A DNA stretch of 64,000 nt from Arcanobacterium sp. S3PF19 (GTDB lineage: Bacteria > Actinomycetota > Actinomycetes > Actinomycetales > Actinomycetaceae), in the NCBI RefSeq assembly GCF_000758825.1, contig NZ_JRMX01000013.1:243432-307431 (forward strand), in the 5' to 3' direction. Made by a program: the position numbers and the translations under genes. Below the pieces are notes generated by a model. The model saw only the letters and a program-made list of their open reading frames with translations. It searched no databases and was not told where the DNA came from. Positions 26,384-38,325 of the stretch are shown here, piece after piece; position 1 is the first letter of the stretch; each line of letters opens with the position of its first letter.

Positions 26384-27068
26384 CGTATCGGCAAATGTGA
26401 CGGTGGGTGTCTGTGAGGCGGCAGACGGCAAAGTGAAGCAGCTGTCCGTGGCGCAGTCCGCGGATGGGCGCCATCACGTGGAAGTACTGTCTCCGCTTGT
26501 ATCCAAGGTTTTGGCGGAGGCGCAGGTAAAGGTACCGGACGCCATTGTTGCCGGGACGGGTCCGGCGGCGTTTACGGGTCTGCGGGCGGGGCTGGTCACT
26601 GCCCGCACGCTTGCCGCCGCCTGGAATATTCCTCTGTACGGGCTGTCTTCGCCGGAGATTCTGGCACGCGCGGCGGCCGACAAAGGCGCAGACGTGACGG
26701 TTCCGATTATCGATGCGCGCAGAAAAGAGATCTATACTCTTCGGGCGCGGCCTCTGGGAGCCGATGATGTGGAAGTGACGGAGCCGGTAAGGGTCATTGC
26801 CCCCGGTGTGCTTGCCGCCGAACTGAAGGAAAACGATGCGGTTGTGGCGGCGCAGACGCAGGATCTTTATGCTGATCTGTTTCCCGTGCGCATGATTGTT
26901 TCCGCTTCTCCCGCGGTAATGACGCGTCTGGCGCTTTCGCGTCTGGCGCGGATTGATGCCGGTGAGCGTCTTTCCCTGGATGCGCGGGCACAGTATCTGC
27001 GTCGGCCCGACGTGCACGGCAGCGGTTCGTGCGCGCAGGCGCCGGCGGTCGGCAATCCGTACCGCTGA
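26364..27068 (+). CDS. tsaB: tRNA threonylcarbamoyladenosine biosynthesis protein TsaB
   Basis: A 234-residue ASKHA-fold pseudo-kinase that scaffolds TsaD and TsaE in t6A synthesis. Family features are the start MKFLTIDVSANVTVGV, GTGPAAFTGLRAGLVTARTLA and the mid-region VPIIDARRKEIYT. It starts inside the end of the preceding membrane protein gene. Its TGA overlaps the next ATG (TGATG), indicating translational coupling to rimI. Confidence 0.94.
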   Translation: MKFLTIDVSANVTVGVCEAADGKVKQLSVAQSADGRHHVEVLSPLVSKVLAEAQVKVPDAIVAGTGPAAFTGLRAGLVTARTLAAAWNIPLYGLSSPEILARAAADKGADVTVPIIDARRKEIYTLRARPLGADDVEVTEPVRVIAPGVLAAELKENDAVVAAQTQDLYADLFPVRMIVSASPAVMTRLALSRLARIDAGERLSLDARAQYLRRPDVHGSGSCAQAPAVGNPYR

Positions 27069-27622
27069 TGCCCGGGCAGTGGGAATTTTTGGTCCCGGAT
27101 CCCGGCTATGCTTCCTCTCTGGCCCGGTTTGACCTGCAAAATTTTGGCCGGGCGGCATGGCCGCAGGCTGTGTGGGAGGAAGCACTGCGGCGGAAGGAAG
27201 ACCATTATCTGATTGCCGTTGCGTGCGGGCGTACTTTGCGTTCCCTGCCCCGGATAATTGCCGCGGGCGGAATCAGCGCCGGGCCGCAGTCCGAGGTGCT
27301 TACGGTTGCCGTCGCGCAAAGCTTCCGCCGCCGCGGTATCGCCCGGATGCTGCTGGGCAGTCTTCTGCGGTGGGCATATTCCGCCGGCGGCGCGCATGAG
27401 GTGTTTCTGGAAGTACGCAGGGCGGACGCGGGTGCGCAGGCTCTGTACCGGGAATTCGGTTTTCGGCCGGTGGGGTTAAGAAAACGCTATTATCCGGATG
27501 ACGATGCACTGATTATGAAACTTGATCTTTCCGCACTGCGCAAAGCGGTAAATGTGTCGCAGGGGGAGCGCTTTCGCGGCGCAGAAAAAGAGAAATACGC
27601 AAATAAATTCTCACACAAATAG
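27068..27622 (+). CDS. rimI: GNAT acetyltransferase, RimI-like
   Basis: A 184-residue GNAT-fold acetyltransferase of the type that modifies the N-terminus of ribosomal protein S18. The acetyl-CoA-binding motif QSFRRRGIARMLLGSLL (about residue 77) and the C-terminal ALYREFGFRPVGLRKRYYPDDDALIMKLDL are characteristic. The ATG overlaps the tsaB stop. The last 25 residues are a basic extension. In many genomes tsaD follows rimI; here sdhC follows instead. Confidence 0.88.
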   Translation: MPGQWEFLVPDPGYASSLARFDLQNFGRAAWPQAVWEEALRRKEDHYLIAVACGRTLRSLPRIIAAGGISAGPQSEVLTVAVAQSFRRRGIARMLLGSLLRWAYSAGGAHEVFLEVRRADAGAQALYREFGFRPVGLRKRYYPDDDALIMKLDLSALRKAVNVSQGERFRGAEKEKYANKFSHK

Positions 27623-27776
27623 TTGAACTTCGTGTCTCTTTATCGGGCGGTGTATTTGCCTAATTTCCGGGGATAACGGGACGTCAAATATAGGGTGTCG
27701 CTAATTTTGCGCACCGGGGCGTGTTTTGGGTATTTCCGCCTCCATATTTGCCTGTTTAATTTGGTAATTTTTAGTT

Positions 27777-28487
27777 GTGACTAACTCAACTGTAAAAACT
27801 AATCGAGGCAGTAGGACTACCGTGGCACTGAAGGTGCTTATGGCAGCTACGGGCATTATTTTTGTGTTATTTCTTCTGTTCCATATGTATGGAAACCTGA
27901 AGGTGTTTTTCGGGCCGGAAGCATTCAACCATTATGCCGAATGGCTTCATCAGGATTTGCTTTACCCGATTCTGCCGCACAAAGGATTTCTGTGGATTAT
28001 GCGGGTAACGCTTTTCCTGTGCATTGTTGTGCATATGTACTGCGCAATCACTTTGTGGGTCAGGGCAAAGAAGGCCCGGGGAGATGCATATAAAATCAAT
28101 ACGGGAAAGAAAGTGCGCCCGTCGCAGACGTACACCGCGGCAACAATGCGCTGGGGCGGTGTAATCATCGCGATCTGGATCGTGTTCCACCTGTTGCAGT
28201 TCACTGTGCTGAAAGCAAACGTCGGTGCGGAAAATTACGCCGCGCTTACCCCGTATCAGCGTCTGCAGGCAGGTTTTTCCGTGCCCTGGCTTTGGGCTTT
28301 CTATCTTGTTGCCATGTGCGCGATTGCCCTGCATATCCGGCATGGGGTATGGTCGGCGCTCGCCACGCTCGGTCTGTCGAGCCGCACGCGCGAACGGCTT
28401 TTTAAGCTCTGTGCCGATTTCGTCGCCGCGATTATTCTCGTCGGGTTTATGACGCCCCCGACCATGTTTCTGTTTGGGCTGCTCTGA
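27777..28487 (+). CDS. sdhC: Succinate dehydrogenase/fumarate reductase cytochrome b subunit
   Basis: A 236-residue membrane anchor with five hydrophobic segments, typical of the fused type-B cytochrome b558 that needs no SdhD. His36, His86, His138 and His186 sit within membrane segments and can ligate two b hemes. The start is GTG at 27777 with no strong Shine-Dalgarno. It is the first gene of a sdhC-sdhA-sdhB operon and is 14 bp upstream of sdhA. The complex exchanges electrons with menaquinone at the membrane; its physiological direction is not decided by sequence. Confidence 0.95.
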   Translation: MTNSTVKTNRGSRTTVALKVLMAATGIIFVLFLLFHMYGNLKVFFGPEAFNHYAEWLHQDLLYPILPHKGFLWIMRVTLFLCIVVHMYCAITLWVRAKKARGDAYKINTGKKVRPSQTYTAATMRWGGVIIAIWIVFHLLQFTVLKANVGAENYAALTPYQRLQAGFSVPWLWAFYLVAMCAIALHIRHGVWSALATLGLSSRTRERLFKLCADFVAAIILVGFMTPPTMFLFGLL

Positions 28488-28501
28488 GGAAAGGCAGGGA
28501 A

Positions 28502-30471
<1,970 letters not shown>

Positions 30472-30475
<4 letters not shown>

Positions 30476-31203
30476 AAATTAACCTTGAATATTGGCGTCA
30501 GGCCGGTCCGAAAGCTGAAGGCAGCTTCGAGACCCATACGATTGAGAACGTTGAGGAAGACGCATCTTTCCTGGAGATGCTCGATCAGCTCAACGAGGAA
30601 CTCTTTGCCGAGGGTAAAGAGCCTGTAGCATTTGACTCTGACTGTCGTGAAGGTATCTGCGGTCAGTGCGGGGTAGTGATTAACGGCGATCCGCACGGCC
30701 CGGAGGTTACCACAACCTGTCAGCTGCATATGCGTCACTTCAAAGACGGCGACACAATTACCATCGAGCCGTGGCGTTCGACGGCTTTCCCCGTGCTGCG
30801 CGACTTGGTTGTGGATCGCAGTGCCCTTGACCGGATTGTGCAGGCAGGCGGGTATATTTCCGTAAACACGGGTGCGGCTCCCGACGCACACTCGGTGCCG
30901 GTGCGGAAAGAGAATGCGGACAAAGCCTTTGAAGCCGCAGCCTGCATCGGATGCGGTGCGTGCGTGGCAGCCTGTCCGAACGGATCGGCAATGCTGTTTA
31001 CTTCGGCAAAGGTGGTACACCTGGGTCTGCTTCCGCAGGGCCAGCCGGAACGCAAGCGGCGTGTGGTGAATATGCTTTCCCAGCACGATGCCGAAGGTTT
31101 CGGCGGATGCACCAATACGGGTGCGTGTGCCGCGGCGTGTCCGAAACAGGTTCCGCTTGAGTTTATCTCGATGCTGAACCGGGATCTGATTACTTCTCTG
31201 TAA
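30472..31203 (+). CDS. sdhB: Succinate dehydrogenase/fumarate reductase iron-sulfur subunit
   Basis: A 243-residue electron-transfer subunit with three clusters. Cys58, Cys63, Cys66 and Cys83 form the [2Fe-2S] site ([11 protein letters not shown]...C). Cys157, Cys160, Cys163 and Cys222 fit a [4Fe-4S] cluster. Cys167, Cys212 and Cys218 fit a [3Fe-4S] cluster. It starts at GTG overlapping the sdhA stop codon, so the two are translationally coupled. A good terminator lies 20 bp after the stop. Confidence 0.97.
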
Positions 31204-31223
31204 AATCTGTTACCGAGTTAGTC

Positions 31224-31258
31224 GGCGGTCTGCCTTTGGGCAGGCCGCCTTTATTTTT
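31224..31258 (+). terminator. Terminator of sdhCAB
   Basis: An 11-bp stem with one G-U pair (31224-31234 with 31239-31249) has the loop TTTG and is followed by TTTATTTTT. Confidence 0.92.
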
Positions 31259-31276
31259 CCGCGGCGGGTGCGGACC

Positions 31277-32563
31277 TCACTTAGGCGCTTTTCGGATTCT
31301 CCGCGCAATTATTGCCCGGTGTTTTCCCATCACCCGGGTGGCAAACAGAGTGGCGGAATGCGGGGCGCGCGGATCGGTGCGCAGCGCTTTGCGCATTGCT
31401 TCGGGCTGAAGATCCGTGCCGCGTTTTTTGATTTCCAGGATGCCGATTTCCATCTGCCGTAAAATCTTTCCGGTCTTTTTCATGTTCAGCGTTCCCGTAT
31501 AAAGCACTTCAAACGCGGTGCAGAAAGGAGTGGAAACGGGCACGTCGCCGCTGAGGTAGGCAATTTGGTCGGATATGGGGGCAAGCCCAAATTCGGTGCA
31601 GAGGCGGGAAATCTGTCCGCTGCGGATAATGGCGGGGTCGGGCTCGAAAATATATTTTCCGGGTGCGCGGGGAGTTACCGTTTTTGCCGCGGTGCGCGGA
31701 TCGTGTGCTTCGCAGGGGGCATATATGTATGTGTGCCCGTTTCGGATCACCACTGCTTCCCGTTTCGGGGCAGGGCAGGCCGCTCCCGTCCATATCACGG
31801 CCTCCGGCAGCTCCCCGTCAACACTGATCCAGCTCACGGCGGAGTTTTCGGGCAGATGCGAATAGGGAATCCCGGGCGCGGTTTTTATTCCCGCGGCGGA
31901 AAAACGCCCGGCCAGATCAAGTGCCCGGGGCAGCGGCGGAATCCAATGCCCGGGGTCTTTCAGGCGGATTGCGTTTTTTCTCCGTGCGGGATCGATCCAT
32001 ATTCCCTCTGCGCCGAAAGCAGTCAGATCGGCGGTGAAACCGTCTGCGCAAAACACCGATGCGTTGCCGAAGCGACGCAGATTGTACCGGGCTGCCGCGG
32101 CAGCGTCGGGATCTTTTTCAAAAGAGCGGGTGTGCAGTCCGAGGTCTGCAAAAGCATAGGAATCCGCGCCGATTCCGCAGCCGAAATCCACAACCGTCTT
32201 TATTCCGGAATCCAGAAACCGGCGGGCGTGAACCGCGGCCACGGAAAGTCTTGTTGCCTGTTCCAGCCCGGCGGCCGTGTAGAGGAGGGACCGGGCGAGC
32301 GAACCGAATTTTTCCGCGGCTTTTGTGCGCAGACGCAGCTGTGTAAGTGCTTCGTTCACGTATTCTGCCGCATATCCGTCTGCGCGCAGCCGGGCGGAAA
32401 GTTTAAACACATCCTCCGGGCTGTACCCGTTGGGAAGTGCGCGCAGAAGCTGTTCTCCCAAGGGCAGGTGCAGAAGGGCGGCGATACTCACAGAACCATT
32501 TTGGCATTTTCGCCGGCCGGTGCGTGCGATGATGCCCGGTGCGGCGCGCCTGCGTTCGCGCAT
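31277..32563 (-). CDS. Class I SAM-dependent methyltransferase with THUMP-like domain
   Basis: A 428-residue predicted methyltransferase. The SAM-binding motif VVDFGCGIGADSYAFA lies near residue 122, the acidic motif II follows (HTRSFEKDP), and a motif IV-like GIWIDPARRK is near residue 187. The C-terminal part resembles the THUMP-like domain that accompanies such actinobacterial enzymes; the substrate is presumably RNA but is unknown. A TATAAA box on the minus strand at about 32574-32579 ends 10 nt from the ATG at 32563, which suits a near-leaderless transcript. A GTG at 32491 is the alternative start. Its promoter abuts the CIRCE element of groES. Confidence 0.8.
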   Translation of the reverse strand: MRERRRAAPGIIARTGRRKCQNGSVSIAALLHLPLGEQLLRALPNGYSPEDVFKLSARLRADGYAAEYVNEALTQLRLRTKAAEKFGSLARSLLYTAAGLEQATRLSVAAVHARRFLDSGIKTVVDFGCGIGADSYAFADLGLHTRSFEKDPDAAAAARYNLRRFGNASVFCADGFTADLTAFGAEGIWIDPARRKNAIRLKDPGHWIPPLPRALDLAGRFSAAGIKTAPGIPYSHLPENSAVSWISVDGELPEAVIWTGAACPAPKREAVVIRNGHTYIYAPCEAHDPRTAAKTVTPRAPGKYIFEPDPAIIRSGQISRLCTEFGLAPISDQIAYLSGDVPVSTPFCTAFEVLYTGTLNMKKTGKILRQMEIGILEIKKRGTDLQPEAMRKALRTDPRAPHSATLFATRVMGKHRAIIARRIRKAPK

Positions 32564-32582
32564 AGCGATGTTTTATACAAAA

Positions 32583-32609
32583 TTGGCACTCGAATTGACC
32601 GAGTGCCGG
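32583..32609. promoter_or_regulatory. CIRCE operator (HrcA site) upstream of groES
   Basis: An inverted repeat TTGGCACTC-N9-GAGTGCCGG matches the CIRCE consensus TTAGCACTC-N9-GAGTGCTAA in 8 of 9 and 7 of 9 arm positions, with exactly nine spacer bases. It lies about 125 bp upstream of groES and about 20 bp upstream of the divergent methyltransferase gene. HrcA repression of groES until heat stress is the established role of this element. Confidence 0.9.
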
Positions 32610-32734
32610 AAATAGTCTTAGCCTATATATGTATGCAGCGAGAGCTGCTCCCGGCAGCCGGACCCGACCCCCGCGACGGCAGGTCCGAAGTCGGATTCAT
32701 AACTGAAAATCGAGTTTAGAGAAGGGGGAGACGC

Positions 32735-33031
32735 ATGTCGGTCTCCATTAAGCCGCTTGAAGATCGGATTGTGATCAAGCAGGTTGAAGCAGAAGAAACT
32801 ACTGCGTCGGGTCTTGTTCTTCCGGGCAGTGCACAGGAAAAGCCGCAGGAAGGCAATGTCGTTGCAGTCGGACCGGGTCGGATTGACGACAACGGCAACC
32901 GTGTTCCGCTGGATGTGAAAGTCGGAGACGCCGTTATTTATTCGCGTTACGGAGGTACCGAGGTAAAGTACGGTACGGATGAATACATTATCCTTTCCGC
33001 GCGTGATGTACTGGCGGTTGTGGAACGGTAG
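32735..33031 (+). CDS. groES: Co-chaperonin GroES
   Basis: The 98-residue protein is full length for Hsp10, the heptameric lid of the GroEL folding chamber. Signatures are [25 protein letters not shown] (containing the mobile loop), [39 protein letters not shown] and [25 protein letters not shown] precedes the ATG. No groEL follows; pckG does, after a terminator, so the chaperonin partner is elsewhere, as in several actinobacteria with separate groEL copies. A CIRCE site upstream indicates HrcA control. Confidence 0.97.
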   Translation: MSVSIKPLEDRIVIKQVEAEETTASGLVLPGSAQEKPQEGNVVAVGPGRIDDNGNRVPLDVKVGDAVIYSRYGGTEVKYGTDEYIILSARDVLAVVER

Positions 33032-33042
33032 TTAATTTTCCG

Positions 33043-33079
33043 AAGTTGGGCAGGGATGTTTGTCTCTGCCCAACTTTTT
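33043..33079 (+). terminator. Terminator of groES
   Basis: An 11-bp perfect stem (AAGTTGGGCAG, 33043-33053, with 33066-33076) is followed by TTTG. It lies 12 bp after the groES stop codon. Confidence 0.9.
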
Positions 33080-33160
33080 GTCCTTTTTATCCGCGGGCGC
33101 GGGAAATCGGCGACATGGGCCCGAATTGCCACACGGGAAAAAGTTTTGCGTATAGAATAA

Positions 33161-33186
33161 TAAATGTTCGGTTAACCAAACATTTA
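33161..33186. promoter_or_regulatory. 26-bp dyad operator candidate upstream of pckG
   Basis: A near-perfect palindrome: TAAATGTT, C, GGTTAACC, A, AACATTTA, with only one mismatched pair, centred on GTTAAC. It starts 5 bp after a TATAGA box (33151-33156), so it would cover the transcription start, and ends 30 bp before the pckG ATG. A repressor or carbon-responsive regulator site is inferred; the regulator is unknown. Confidence 0.65.
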
Positions 33187-33216
33187 TCTATGATAAACCG
33201 AGAAGAAGGACGCAAA

Positions 33217-35067
33217 ATGGACAATCCGGAACAGATCCTCGACGAGGCGGGCATACACAATTCCTATGTGCGTGAATACGTGCAGACGTGGGCGCAGATC
33301 ACGCAGCCTGCGAAAATTGAGGTAATTAACGCCGAAGACGACGACCGTCTGCTTGCCGAATCGTTGGCGGAAGGGGAGATTCTGCCGGTCGAAGGAGACC
33401 GCTACTACTCCCGCTCCTATTGGAAAGATACGGCCCGCTCGGAAGAGCGCACCGTCGTTGCTACCGATTCCCCTGCGGATGCGGGGCTCTACAACAATTG
33501 GCGCGACGCAGAGGAAACGGAAAAAATTCAGATTGAGCGGATGCGCGGGGCTTCCCGCGGGAAAACGATGTACGTCATTCCGTATTTAATGTCGCCGCCC
33601 GGCTGCCCGCTGGAAAAATACGCCCGCGGGGTGGAGCTTACGGATTCGCGTACCGTTGTGCACCACATGATCAGAATGGCGCGCGTGGGAGTGAAATACC
33701 TGGAGAATCTGCCCGATCCCGATCATTTCGTGCGCGCGGTGCACGTTACGGGCGACCTGGAGAATTTGGGGCAGGGGACCGCGCACGACCGGCGTCTGTT
33801 TGCGACCGTTGCCTCGCGGCGCACAATTTTGCATTTCGGTTCTTCCTACGGCGGCAATGCCCTGCTGGGTAAAATCGCGCATGGTCTGCGCCTGGCTTCC
33901 TACGACGGGTGGGTGTCGAAAAAGTTCCTGGGCGAGCAGTTTATGCTGATCGGAATTACGGACAGAAAGACGGGCAGAAAATATCATATCTGCGGCGGTT
34001 TCCCCTCGGCGTCGGGGAAAACAAATCTGGCGATGATGCTTCCCCCGGACGCTTTGGGCGAGAGGTACACCGTTGAATTTTACGGAGACGACATCGTGTG
34101 GCTGTGGGTGAATCCCGATGACGGACGCGTGTACGGTATGAATCCCGAGTTCGGTGCTTTCGGCGTGGCAAAAGACACGAATGAAACGACCAATCCGACT
34201 GCGTTGGCCTCGCTTGCTCCCGGTACGAAAGTGCTGTTCACAAATGTTGCCTATAACGAAAATACCCATGAGGTATGGTGGGAGGGCCGCACGCCCGAGC
34301 CTCCTGCCGACGTTACGGGCTGGCGCGACTGGAAAGGACAGCTGATTTCCGAGCGGCCGGCGGAAAGGCAGCGTTCCGGGGCGAAAGAGGATTCCTGGGC
34401 GCATCCGAATTCCCGTTTCACAACGACATTGGCAAATGTGCCCAACGTGGCCCCGGATTTTGAACGTCCGGAGGGCGTGCCGATTGACGCGATCATTTTT
34501 GGCGGACGTGTGCGCGACCGCGAGCCGCTGATCCGTGCCCTGCGTTCTTTGCCCGAGGGTGTATATGACGGTCTGACGCTGGGTGCGGAAGCAACTTTTG
34601 CGGCGGAAGGAAAGGACGGCGTGCTGCGTTACGATCCGATGTCGATGCGTCCGTTTATGTCCTACCCCGAAGGGGAATATGCCCGTCATTGGCTGAGGAT
34701 CATCGGTGCGGCGCGGCATAAGCCGATTTTCGCGCATGTGAATTGGTTTATGCGCGATACGGACGGACGTTTTATCTGGCCGGGATACCGCGATAACATC
34801 CGCCCGCTGCTGTGGCTGATGGATCTGAAGGAAGGGCGTGCCAAAGGTGTGGAAACGCCGGTCGGAATCGTGCCGGATCCGGCGGAACTGAATCTGACGG
34901 GAATGGATATCTCCGCCGCCGATTTGGAGCGCCTGCTGCATATTGATGAGGCGAAATGGAAAACGGAGATGGCCCGCCGTGAAGAACATCTGAGTGCGTT
35001 CAGGGATCTGCCGGAGGAGATAATGCAAGCGCACAGAGAAGTTCTGGCAAAGCTGGAACATCGGTAG
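33217..35067 (+). CDS. pckG: Phosphoenolpyruvate carboxykinase (GTP)
   Basis: A 616-residue GTP-dependent PEPCK linking oxaloacetate and PEP. The kinase loop GGFPSASGKTNLAMM, metal-site region ETVEFYGDDIVW-like TVEFYGDDIVWLW, substrate region RRTILHFGSSYGGNALLGKI and PNSRFTTTLANVPNVAP are typical. Residues before MDNPEQILDEAG in the same frame are discarded because AGAAGAAGGA lies directly before the ATG at 33217. With Pta-AckA and the fumarate-reductase-like complex in the window, PEPCK could act either in gluconeogenesis or in PEP carboxylation towards succinate. A 26-bp palindromic operator candidate overlaps its promoter. Confidence 0.96.
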   Translation: MDNPEQILDEAGIHNSYVREYVQTWAQITQPAKIEVINAEDDDRLLAESLAEGEILPVEGDRYYSRSYWKDTARSEERTVVATDSPADAGLYNNWRDAEETEKIQIERMRGASRGKTMYVIPYLMSPPGCPLEKYARGVELTDSRTVVHHMIRMARVGVKYLENLPDPDHFVRAVHVTGDLENLGQGTAHDRRLFATVASRRTILHFGSSYGGNALLGKIAHGLRLASYDGWVSKKFLGEQFMLIGITDRKTGRKYHICGGFPSASGKTNLAMMLPPDALGERYTVEFYGDDIVWLWVNPDDGRVYGMNPEFGAFGVAKDTNETTNPTALASLAPGTKVLFTNVAYNENTHEVWWEGRTPEPPADVTGWRDWKGQLISERPAERQRSGAKEDSWAHPNSRFTTTLANVPNVAPDFERPEGVPIDAIIFGGRVRDREPLIRALRSLPEGVYDGLTLGAEATFAAEGKDGVLRYDPMSMRPFMSYPEGEYARHWLRIIGAARHKPIFAHVNWFMRDTDGRFIWPGYRDNIRPLLWLMDLKEGRAKGVETPVGIVPDPAELNLTGMDISAADLERLLHIDEAKWKTEMARREEHLSAFRDLPEEIMQAHREVLAKLEHR

Positions 35068-35072
35068 CAAAC

Positions 35073-35102
35073 GGCCGCGGCGGCACTTCCGCCGCCGCGG
35101 CC
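35073..35102. terminator. GC-rich hairpin between pckG and whiB-like gene
   Basis: A perfect 12-bp stem (35073-35084 with 35091-35102) has a 6-nt loop and lies between two convergent genes, 6 bp after the pckG stop. There is no T-run on the plus strand, so it is a probable rather than certain terminator. Confidence 0.6.
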
Positions 35103-35114
35103 CGTGCGCGAAGT

Positions 35115-35510
35115 TTACATCGCGGGAGAGTCGATGCTGCCGGACGCCTGCCGGTTTTTTCGGTACGGTTTCACATTGCCGGAATGTGGTAAATTGGATG
35201 AGCTGGCGTGCGTCCGGTTTTCCGTGCGCAGAATTCCGCTTCTTTCTTCTTCCGACAGTCCTCCCCATACGCCGTACGGCTCGCGGTGAAGAAGGGCATA
35301 CTGCCGGCATTCGCCGATTACCGGGCATTGCCGGCAAATATATTTTGCGTATTCTATGCGCCGGCGCCGGGGGCCGCCGCGTTCCCCCTCGGGGTGAAAA
35401 AACAGCTCGGGATCCATGGTGTTGCATTTTCCGTGCCGCTGCCAGGACCAAAAATCCAAGGGTGTTTTCTGAACGTTTCTTATCTGCACGGCCAAACATA
35501 TGCCTTTCAT
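35115..35510 (-). CDS. WhiB-family iron-sulfur transcriptional regulator
   Basis: A 131-residue Wbl protein, a family confined to actinobacteria and their phages. Four cysteines (Cys29, then Cys59-x2-Cys62-x5-Cys68 in YICRQCPVIGEC) should bind a [4Fe-4S] cluster. The following EPYGVWGGLSEEER is the family's G(V/I)WGG turn, and the basic/Ser-rich tail would contact DNA. Such proteins act with sigma factors in redox, cell-division or stress responses; the subfamily cannot be assigned by eye. The start is uncertain because no clear Shine-Dalgarno precedes the ATG. Confidence 0.92.
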   Translation of the reverse strand: MKGICLAVQIRNVQKTPLDFWSWQRHGKCNTMDPELFFHPEGERGGPRRRRIEYAKYICRQCPVIGECRQYALLHREPYGVWGGLSEEERSGILRTENRTHASSSNLPHSGNVKPYRKNRQASGSIDSPAM

Positions 35511-35702
35511 AAACCGAAAGATCTTCTTTAGAGAGATTCCATTTTTAGATTACTGTCCGGGACGGCATTTTGCAAGGACCGTGGGGGCGGGGAAAGCGGA
35601 TTTTTGCGGGCTGTGCAGATGTACACATTCACGCGGGCAAGGGGGATAAATTCCTTCGGGTTACTATAATTAAAGCAACTGCTAGCCGAATAAAAGAAAT
35701 GA

Positions 35703-37223
<1,521 letters not shown>

Positions 37224-37255
37224 GCGAAACGAAATCTTCGGAAAGATAAAAGAAA

Positions 37256-37310
37256 CAGCCGGGTGTTCGGTGTTGCGGCAGAAGATGCCGCAACACCGAA
37301 CACCCGGCTG
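37256..37310. terminator. 25-bp perfect hairpin between guaB and exonuclease gene
   Basis: A perfect 25-bp stem (37256-37280 with 37286-37310) with a 5-nt loop GAAGA lies between convergent genes. On the minus strand it is followed by TTTCTTTTATCTTT, so it best fits termination of the exonuclease transcript and probably blocks both directions. Confidence 0.85.
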
Positions 37311-37382
37311 TGCGTGAAGGGAACATGCGGAGTTTGCCTTCACAGTTTTGCTCTCTGTCTGTTTTGCCCCGGGCTGCCCGTT

Positions 37383-38078
37383 TTATTTTGAAATCGGCCA
37401 TCCTACCGGCTGCGTATATGCTCTTCCCGTTGCCTGTGCCCGTTTACGGAAGTATTCGGCGGTGTCGAGATGGATTGTTTCCTGAATCTTCATTAAACTG
37501 TCAAAATCCTGTTCCTGCAGCTGCGGATAACGTTTCAGGATTGCTTTCAACACGCGCAAAGTGGCGAGCACGTCCGCTTCCGCGTTGTGGAACGCATCGT
37601 TTTCCCACACTCCGTAATGTTTCGCCACCGCTTCCAAAGTGCGTTTTCCCCGTCTGTAGCGGTCTGCGGCTTTATCCAGCAGATAGGGGTCCAAGACGGG
37701 CGCGATCCGGTGCCCGATACGCGTTTCCAGTGAGGGCAGGCCGTGCCGGTCCAACTCCCGGTTTAAGAGAGTTAAATCGTAGCAGGCGTTGAAAGCGACA
37801 ACGGGATTTCCCGCTTTCATCTGCTCTGCCAGGAGATCGGCCGCCAGAGTGAGGACCTCCTGTGCCGGCTGCCCTTCTTCCCGTGCCTTTTCCGTGGTAA
37901 TTCCGTGAATATCCGAAGCCGCTTTGGGGATTGGTATTCCGGGGTCGGCAAGCCGGTAGTATTTCTCGGTAAAATCTCCGCCGTCGATTATCACCGAAAC
38001 GGTAACGATTCGGGAAGTGAGGGGATTAACGCCGGTTGTTTCGGTGTCGAAGCCGACAAACGCTTTATTGTGCCACAT
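37383..38078 (-). CDS. DnaQ-like 3'-5' exonuclease (DEDDh)
   Basis: A 231-residue exonuclease-domain protein. ExoI motif FVGFDTETTGVNP (Asp/Glu metal ligands), ExoII FNACYDLTLLNREL and ExoIII HNAEADVLATLRV (His/Asp) make it a DEDDh enzyme. It is similar in size to stand-alone epsilon-like or RNase T-like proteins. The ATG at 38078 has GGAGAA upstream; an in-frame ATG 42 nt earlier lacks support. The biological substrate, DNA proofreading or RNA trimming, cannot be told from sequence. Confidence 0.88.
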   Translation of the reverse strand: MWHNKAFVGFDTETTGVNPLTSRIVTVSVIIDGGDFTEKYYRLADPGIPIPKAASDIHGITTEKAREEGQPAQEVLTLAADLLAEQMKAGNPVVAFNACYDLTLLNRELDRHGLPSLETRIGHRIAPVLDPYLLDKAADRYRRGKRTLEAVAKHYGVWENDAFHNAEADVLATLRVLKAILKRYPQLQEQDFDSLMKIQETIHLDTAEYFRKRAQATGRAYTQPVGWPISK

Positions 38079-38325
38079 AGTTCTCCGTCCGGAGTTTTCG
38101 TTTTCTGATGATCCAATCATAGTATCCTTCTCCGTGGGTTTTACCGTCCCGCGCCGGGTGGGCCACGGTTTTGCCTACGGACCGCGGAAAGCGGATTTGC
38201 GGACTGTGCCCGGTATGCTCGGCGGCGGATCCGGTGCGGCGGGTGGAAATTAAAATCCTGCGGAACAATGCGCTAGGCTTAATGGTGAATAGAATTTTGG
38301 CAGGTTTTCGGGCAGGAGAACGCGG

